DNA of 64,000 bases from Dryas octopetala (lineage: Eukaryota > Streptophyta > Magnoliopsida > Rosales > Rosaceae), in NCBI GenBank assembly GCA_963921425.1, contig OY992834.1:12321271-12385270 (forward strand), written 5' to 3'. Both the position numbers and the translations under genes were made by a program. Below are positions 55,701 through 64,000 of the stretch, piece after piece (position 1 is the stretch's first letter; each line of letters begins with the position of its first letter). A model generated the notes under the pieces. It was given only the letters and a program-made list of their open reading frames with translations, did no database searches and was not told the origin of the DNA.

Positions 55701-58700
55701 CCTCCGCACGTGTGCACGTGTGGCGTCACTTTAAGCCAAACAAGTGGATAACTCATATTGGGTGATGTGGAGCACGTGTGGCCGCTTGGCCTAACACACG
55801 TGGGTGAACCTGTTCTGATACCATGAATAAATCTAGGCATCTATCCCAAAACCAATTGGCAATGGGAGAATAGCCCAAATTTTTATAAGCCACTAGGCAA
55901 GGTTATACTTTTCCAATGTATAACAACACTTCACATTCTCACACATACTTAGCCTTTTTAGTGTAGTACAAAAATGAGGAAATTAAAAAAAAACCTCAAA
56001 CAATCACAAATATAACCTACAAAGATGCAAGTACACTTACAAAATACAGAATATATCTGATCATTGGCTGTGTAGGCTGCATTTCCATCAATAACCACAG
56101 TTGTAAACTGTAAATTATTGCATTCTACTGAGATCCTAGTGCATCATGTATCAGCATTCACCACAATTTCAATCAAAGAATAAGTGATACTTCAAAAGAG
56201 AGGAGGGCTGATGTCGGAATAGAGGTTTTCAGGGTACCATACTATTCTAACTAGGCGGTTTGGATGTTGGCAAGGGTAAGAAGTGTAGTCTGTTAATTAT
56301 TGGCGTGTTAGTTTTAAGTTCAACTCTTAGTAGAATAAGTAGTTCCTGTCATTTCTCAAAGAGAAAGATGAATTTTGTTCAATCTAACAAAAGCAATCAG
56401 CAAATCAAGTTTTTTCCTGATGCAAAACCTAAAGAGTGGTCATAGCTCAGCCTCTTTCGCTTTGGGAGTAATTGAACTTCCTTTCTCAAAATTATCATTA
56501 AGTCCCAGCAAGAAAAATTAAGGGATATCGTATTTCCAATGCTTATATCCATTAAATCCCCTCGAACTTCTAACTAGTACTTAAATCATATATTACTTTA
56601 TTTTAAAAAACAAACACAATCTTTATTTATTGAATTGAAACTTCAAAGGTAACTGATAAAGCTCACACACTATGATACACTTCCTTCAATTTGATTACAA
56701 CATATTCATAGGGCTTCCAATACAAATTCAAAGATTGAAGCCATCTATCTTAATAAAATAGTTCTTGGGGATGCGAAAACGTTAATCACAGACATAACAA
56801 GGATTTCAACTTCAACAGTTAATGTATCATAAATTGCTCCAATATCCGAAGCTTGAAATCTGCATAAATTGCTCTCTTAGTTGGAAGGTTCTTCCTTTCA
56901 GCAAATAAGAAAACTGTTAGTGATTTTCCCCTTTGAGCAGTGTTCACATTTGGAAAAACCTGTAGCATCCTAGAATGAGTAGGAAAAGAAAGTAATAGAT
57001 TGTGAGTCTAGGTTGCAAGTTTGCATTATAGAGGTCAAACACATGTACATACACAAGCACGCGAGCAGACAGAAGTAGCAAAGATGTAAAGATGTACATA
57101 CCAATTTCTTTCTCTAACAGTGAAAACTTTAGATAGATAAGAAGTCTAATCTAGTCATGCTGAGAAATTTTTCAACTTATAAGTTCCATCAGTAGGTTCC
57201 TCAACCATGGCAAGAGACTCTGATTCCCTATGGTGGCTGTAAACAAAAACCTCTGCCCCAAGGGGGAGGAATTTTTTAAAACCCCAATCAGTCTTCTCCG
57301 CATGAAATCGCCTCATTGCTCCATCAGCATCTGTACAATTTGAAAATTGAGTAAATTGTATGGGAAGCATCGGCAATTATGCATGCATTCATTCACATAT
57401 GTGTAAATCAATTAGCAGAAAGTTCACCTTGGATGGTCAAATACTTCTTCGGTTAATGATCAAATTCAAACAATATAAAGTCTTCGTAAACCTTCCACCC
57501 TTGAGGAGAATTATCTGTCTCCGCTATTACCAAGTAGAGGGAGATGTAACCACTCCCCCACCTTATTTGTTTCATTTGGGTGAAGTGACAGCCCCCTGCA
57601 CCACAAACATAAAACTATAAATACAGTGCAAAAAGATGGGGAATTTGAGAGAAACTAAGCATATAGATCTCATTTGATACATATGATTTGATTGGATAGG
57701 TTACATGGATAAATTCATGTGTATTCAAGAAAGAATATCCTCTAACTTGAAGGAAGAAGATGGATTAGTCATAAGGGGAAACTTATCCCACTAATCCCAC
57801 TATTTTCAGGGGTTTAAAAGAATTTAGTTCCCCCTTATGACTAATCCATCTTCTTCCCATCTTCTTTCTTCAAATTAGAAGCTTCTTCCTTGATACACAT
57901 GAATCTAGCCATTTAACCTATCCAATCCAATCCTATGCATCAATTGAGGTCATAAAGTATAAGCTAGATGTCAATAGTATTTTGGACAGCACTCTTATTT
58001 CTCAAATGGTAAGCATATAAAAGCGTTCATAGAGAGACAAAGTAGACCATTAAAACCCACCATTTGTGTCCACCAGGTGCTTCAAAGACACCAGAATCAT
58101 ACTTTTCTACTTGGTCTTTGATAGCAAGAAATATGACTGTATTTTCAATGAAAAGTGAGCCGGTGGAAGGTCTCTTATGGATCTTGAAACCCCTGCTGTA
58201 CATTTACAACAGCAGAAGAAACTTATGGCAAAAGGCTAGTGTTACATGGGCAAGCAACAATATAGTTAATTTTCAATAATCTCATACTGGTATAAGAGGA
58301 AATTTGATCCATAATGAAATGAGAGGAAATAAAATGGAAATCTCTTAGAAAGTGCAGACTCATTTTTTAGACTTTTACACTTATTCATGTTAACATCTTC
58401 TTTTTTCTTTTTCATTTTTTAATCCACATTAACATCTCAGACTAGTATTTTGGAGTACAATTTACTAGGCTTCACCAAAGGCCCAAAGTTTATGTTAGGT
58501 GAGGGACCTCAGTTTATAAAAGCTTTGTATCTTGTGTGGAGATTTACGACCCAGATAATGTCAAACCATGATGAGATACAAACTACTCTTGTACTGAGGC
58601 AGGGGTAGGTTGCAACATCACACAAAGAATACATATGTTTGCAGAAATTGGTTATCAATTTGAGACTATATTAACCATATGGTCTAGACTTATGGATGCA

Positions 58701-61700
58701 TATATGATATATGCAATGCCAAGTCTCTCACTTAGCATTAAACTCTTGAAAAATATTTTCCAGCAAAAACATCAAGAAAGATATGTGTTATTAATGTTAA
58801 AACCTCATGGCCTAACTCATTCTTAAAAATTGGCTCGTAAAGTAAGGATTGCCCAAGGCTTTCAGCGTTTAAACAACCATTGTTGTTTAATAATTACATT
58901 ATATATTCATGAAAAATCTGTAATTTGGTGAATTGGAGAGATGTCATGCTTGTTGGTTTGGTTGTCTCTTTTTTCTTTTTTTTTTAACATTTGATGGTGT
59001 GTGTAGTCAATGCTAACTGATGTTGGTGATGTTCCTGTTCAAGAAATTCGGGATTCTGGACTAGACGATGACAGATTGATGAATGTCATTAGTGAGTCTG
59101 TCAAGCTAGTGATGGAAGAGGTAGGTTATTTGCAGGATGGTGTACAATTATATCTCACTAGTTATGACTTCTCTGTTTTGGTAGAGGCAACTAATATGTT
59201 CATCTAGCTTGATAACTCTGAAACTAGCTTTGCTATATGCTTTAAAGTTGCGGTGAAGAACAAGTCTAAGCAATTCCATTACAATAATATTATGGGAGAA
59301 CTTAGACATGTGTTAACTTACAAGAAAAAAAATTCTCATATCCAATAATGATTGATTTGAAATTAAAGATAAATGACTTATTACATGTAATTAAGGAGTT
59401 AATACTTTTGTTATCTAAACCCTGAGAACTCCTACATAAGCATTTGTTGACGACCCTACCCACAACCAGCCATTATATTCATGAATTTCACTAATAGACT
59501 GGAGCCTTGTATCACCATCTCCATCTAACACCTCCAATATATTACCTTGCTCATCAAGTTTTATCGCTACAGGATTTCCACTTAACCATGGAACAACTGA
59601 AGCTTTTGGGACCCCCCCATTATTTAGGGCCACCCAAAATTCTCCTTTGTCGTTTCGTTGAATGTTATCTGCAGCCCTTTCTAGTTGAAAAAAAAGTTCA
59701 GCCCTATAAGCTTTGGGTCCACGAAGCCAAAACCTATGAATTTTATTTGTGGTGCCTTCAACTACTAATAGAAAAGAATTATCCTTGCTCATAGCCACAC
59801 CATTTGCGAAACCCAAGCCAGGGAGCAACACTGTCACCACGTTTGTCCAAGGGTTATATTGCAATAACCTTCCTGTTTTGTCACCAGAGTTGATTACTGA
59901 AGGCCATGCCCTATTGAGGAAAAAAAATAAAAAAAATGTTAAACAAATTAAAAAAATTAATAATTGATGAAATTTATCCATTGAGCTGTGAAATATGTAC
60001 CTTCTTTGGTATATTGTGCTAGTATCTGTAAAATAAATCATTCCTGTTCCGGTGTCAATGTCTAAATCATTTAGGAAACGGAATGGCACTCCTCCAATAG
60101 AATTAGCAACTTTTTGGGTCAAACCACCATTGGGCCCTATTTTTAAAAGTCCAAAATAGGCATCTGCAATGTAGAGTTCGCAAGTTATAGGGTCGAACTT
60201 TAGACCCAATGGTCTCCCGCATATAGGTTCAGTGGCTGGGTTGGTTGAGCCATCACATAATAACCTTGGCCTATTTAATATAAAATTCACTCAATCAATT
60301 TTATATTTGATTTTAAAAAAAAATTAAGCATAAAATTAAGTCGACAGAAACTTGGAGGCAGAGTGTTAAAAATCGATCTTTAATTACCTGTATGTCCCGT
60401 ATGCGGAGGTGTATGCGAACTCAGTCCAACCAAGCTGAGCTCCTTGCCACTTCAAGATTCTTCCGTCTGAAACTCCGACGTACGGTCCTCTTCCATGGCA
60501 GTCGAAAGCAACGCTTTCGGGGCCAGTCACCCTCGAGAGGTCAATTTGAAGGTAACGTTGGAGGTTATGATGAACCACAGAATAACCTTCTCCAGGCTTA
60601 ACAACTGATAGAACGCTAATTAGGAAGAAAAGGAACAAGCACGACAACCTCATCTTCACTGATCGAATATGATTGACTGATCGCTGATGGAGTATGATTA
60701 ATTGACTGATCAAATATGATTGAAATTACTTTTACCACTTGCGTTTGATTTGGCTGCATAAGTCTGGTATTTATAAACAAGTTAGCAGCCTGTTTATCCA
60801 TTCCATATAGGATTTGGATCATCTCTTATTTCCTTTCCTTGGTTTAACTTGTTTATAGAATCCCATCAAAAATAGGAAGAACACAAATATAGCGTATAAA
60901 GTTAAGATCCTGTTGCTAGCCCAATCACTCTGGGATTTCCTGGATCACTCTTTATTTCTGATTTATGCTCTGATTCCGATGGTCAAATAATAAATATGTT
61001 TTTTCAGAAAGTGGTTAGGATGATTATAGAATAATAGCACATTTAGAGTCCTAATATGATTAGGATGTTTTGTGTTGTTTTTTTGTATTGTGAATGTGTG
61101 TTTGATCTGATCCACTTTGTGAGGGTTGAGGATACTGGGCCTGCTGGCGTTTTTCAACCTTTGCTTATGGGCTTTACCTTGTATTGTCTTTTATTTTTTA
61201 TTTTTTAAGGAAATACCTTGTATTGTCTTTACTTTCTCTTTTCTCCTTATTTCAATGAAGCTACTTTGGCCAAAACATACAGAATTTTATCTCATAAATG
61301 TTTGGTTTTTGACAGAGGATTTCTGTTGCAGGTTCAGCCTGATTATAAATCAAAGGACTGAATTAAAAATCAGTATATATATATATATATATATATAAAT
61401 TTTTTTTTTAAGGATAAAAAGTGGAATCAGTTCTTATTTGATGCACTGTCCTAATATTTCCAATGTTTATAAACTTTATATGCATTATATACTCCAGCAC
61501 ACATTTCTTACACCTTTTTGGTTCTGGGCAAAAAAGCCAAACACAATCTCTGTTTATTCAACTGAAACTTGAAATGTAAGTGAAAAAGTTCACACACTAT
61601 GATACATCTCTGCAATTTGAATGCAGCTTCCAATACAATTCAAAGATTGGAACCATCTATGTTAATAACAACGATTTCAACTTCAACAGTTAATGTATCA

Positions 61701-64000
61701 TCCTTAATGAACCTCTTCGAAGCTTCACCTGGATTTTCCAACGACGTAAAGCTTGGACAACCCTTTTCGTACCTTGAGGTACAGAACAAGTGTTTAACTG
61801 AAACAGAAAATTAAGTTTGTAGAGAACCATATAAAACAATACATGCATATATATAAAGTTTTCGGGAAACTTTGATAATTATGCAGGCATTCACATGTGT
61901 CATGTGTGTAAATCAAATAGCAGAGAGTTCACCTTCGACAGTCAAGTACTTCTTCTTTCGCTGATCAGTTACAAACAATTAAAAATTGGCATGAACCTTC
62001 CACGTACTCACTAGAAAACCACCATTTGTAGCCACTAGCTTTGAAGCCACCATGGGCCAATATTACTGCCAAAAAATTTTCTGCTTCATTTTGATAGATT
62101 AAAATTTTTATTTTTTATTTTTAGTTGAGTGATAGATTGAAAACTTAATTAAAACATACTTTGATTTAGCTTCAGAAATCAGTTACTTGGATAAGGGAGA
62201 AGATTCAGTAATCAAAAATCAAATGAAATGTGAATACAAAGTTGAAGAGTTTTATGGACCATATATGGATGAGTTGAGAAATATATTCATGTTTTTTTAA
62301 GAAAAAAAAGTAGAAAGTCATACTTATTTAATAAGGGAATCAATTAAATCAAGTTAATTGCTTTTTTTTACTTGCTAAATCATGTGAAATGCCATCTTAC
62401 TAATGTGCAATGACATCTTACTAAACCATGTGCAATACCAATGCACCTTGATTTGAATATAGGGTTAGGGTGAACTGGCGCTTATAAGGAGCAATTCTCC
62501 TAATAAGCCAATCAAAAGTTGGAATTGATTTTTTTTTTTAATTGTTTTAATGACCAATTCCTTCTTACAAGTCAACGCGTGCAGCTTGTGATTGGCTTGT
62601 AAGGAGGAATGGATCCTTACATTTATGAAGTGAAGCATTGTTTTTTTTCCTGTTCAACCAATTCAGCAAATGTGGAAATGGTTTGGTAATTACATTTCAT
62701 GTAGGCCTTGGATACTCTTGAAAAATCTTTTCCAGCAAACAATCACATCCTCAGCTTGATCATATGCAAGATCAGCTCCAAAACATTAAGAAATATATGC
62801 ATTCTGCAGAATAATATATTGCTAAGATCAAGGGTATTGTTGATAAGCTTGCCGCAAATTAATGGAAACTTTTGTACTATACATCATCATTCTCATCAAT
62901 ATTATTTGCGACATAATGTTGAAATCATAGAGTAACCCCAATTTTCTAATAACTAGTCTCTATTTCCTGTAAGGGTTTTGCTAATGACAGTCCTCCATGC
63001 ATGCATTCATAATGTTCTTTCAAACCGAAAAGTACTAGTAATTAGGAGGTTTGGATGTTGGCAATGTGGTAGTGAAGGCTTGGAGTCTATGGTGGTTGAG
63101 ATGGTCGGTGCCCTAAACAACTGGCTTCGGGCAGAGGATTGCTGTTGCAGGTTGAATATAAAAGTGGGGTCTTAATTTCTTAACTCTTAATAGAATAAGT
63201 AGTTGATCCAAATTAACATGATGTGATTGTTATGTCATCTCAAGTTTTTCATGATGAAAACCTAAAGAATGGTACTATTCATAGCTGAGTCTCTTTTCTT
63301 TTGGGCAGGATTCCTTATTGTAACTGGAGCTTCCTTTTTCTAAATGAATTCAGGCATCAGGCATCACTCAAGTAAGCATTGTTCCTTAGATAATTCAACC
63401 CAACCAGAAAAATTAAGGTACAATATATTTCCGTTGTTTATATGCATTAAATCCCATAGATATGTAGGTGATAAAGTTGACACACTATGATGCACCTCTG
63501 CAATTTGAGTACAGCATATTCATAGGACTTCCAATACAATTCAAAGATTGGAGCCATCTATCTTAATGATATAGTCCTTTCTCCTTACTCATGAAAAAAC
63601 CCATAATCAGAGACACAACAAAGGACAAAAACAAGCACAACCTTTGTTTATTCAATTGAAACTTGAAAAGTAACTGATAAAGCTCACACACTATAATACA
63701 CCTCTGCAATTTGAGTACAGCATATTCATAGGGTTTCCAATACAATTCAGAAATTGGAACCATCAATGTTAATGATAAAGATCTCTCTCATGAAAAAACC
63801 TTAATCTCAGACACAACAAGGATTTCAACTTCAGCAACTAATGTATCATTCTTAATGAATCCCTTCTCAGTTTCATGGAGATTTGTCAACGGCATAAAGG
63901 TTGGAAAACCCCATTCAGGGCTTGAGGAACTGAACCAGTGAGTAGCTGAAAGAGAATATTAAACTTTTAGAGAACCATATAAAACATAAATGCATATAAA

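Overview
This is nuclear DNA of a dicot plant. The genes are split by AT-rich GT..AG introns, MITEs and (GA)n/(TA)n microsatellites are abundant, and the recognisable genes are plant-specific (DUO1 MYB, FAR1-related and SWIM zinc-finger proteins, strictosidine-synthase-like, MATH/TRAF-like, the EBS BAH-PHD family). A woody rosid would fit, but the species cannot be fixed from the window. There is one 200-N assembly gap (5933-6132).

Layout. (1) 1-2334, minus: a FAR1-RELATED SEQUENCE (FRS5-type) gene, intact as far as it goes and running off the left edge. (2) 3361-5781 and 12221-14639: two nearly identical 2.42-kb direct copies of a non-coding segment. A third, diverged copy (about 14697-15275) forms the leader of the next plus-strand gene. 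(3) 9318-11363, plus: a two-exon gene for a 103-residue hydrophobic protein of unknown function. (4) 15807-20251, plus: a five-exon gene for a 1021-residue SWIM zinc-finger, MULE-derived protein with a 73-residue tandem duplication near its C-terminus. (5) 21071-30864: a nest of decayed copies of an EBS/SHL-type BAH-PHD chromatin-reader gene, with one and a half copies on plus facing three on minus, so the block is a giant imperfect inverted repeat. (6) 33.5-34.6 kb, minus: four phase-compatible exons forming the 3' end of an unidentified gene. (7) 38306-40135: a non-autonomous hAT-type element with 8-bp target duplications and GAAATTTC arrays, containing a solo LTR. (8) 40.7-44.8 kb: a 2-kb tandem duplication with (CT)n tracts. 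(9) 48257-49736, plus: DUO1, the male-germline R2R3-MYB regulator, complete with a miR159 site and a (GA)62 tract just before its ATG. (10) 50958-52796, minus: a histidine-phosphatase (phosphoglycerate-mutase-like) gene, convergent with DUO1. (11) 54.9-64 kb: a decaying minus-strand array of MATH-domain genes, with an intact strictosidine-synthase-like gene (59415-60653) in it and a short TRIM retroelement at 55624-55943.

The genes do not form a pathway. The biologically richest parts are the DUO1 locus (post-transcriptional control and conserved neighbourhood) and the EBS-like inverted array, which could give rise to double-stranded RNA. I saw no CRISPR, rRNA or convincing tRNA gene, and no obviously new multi-gene system.
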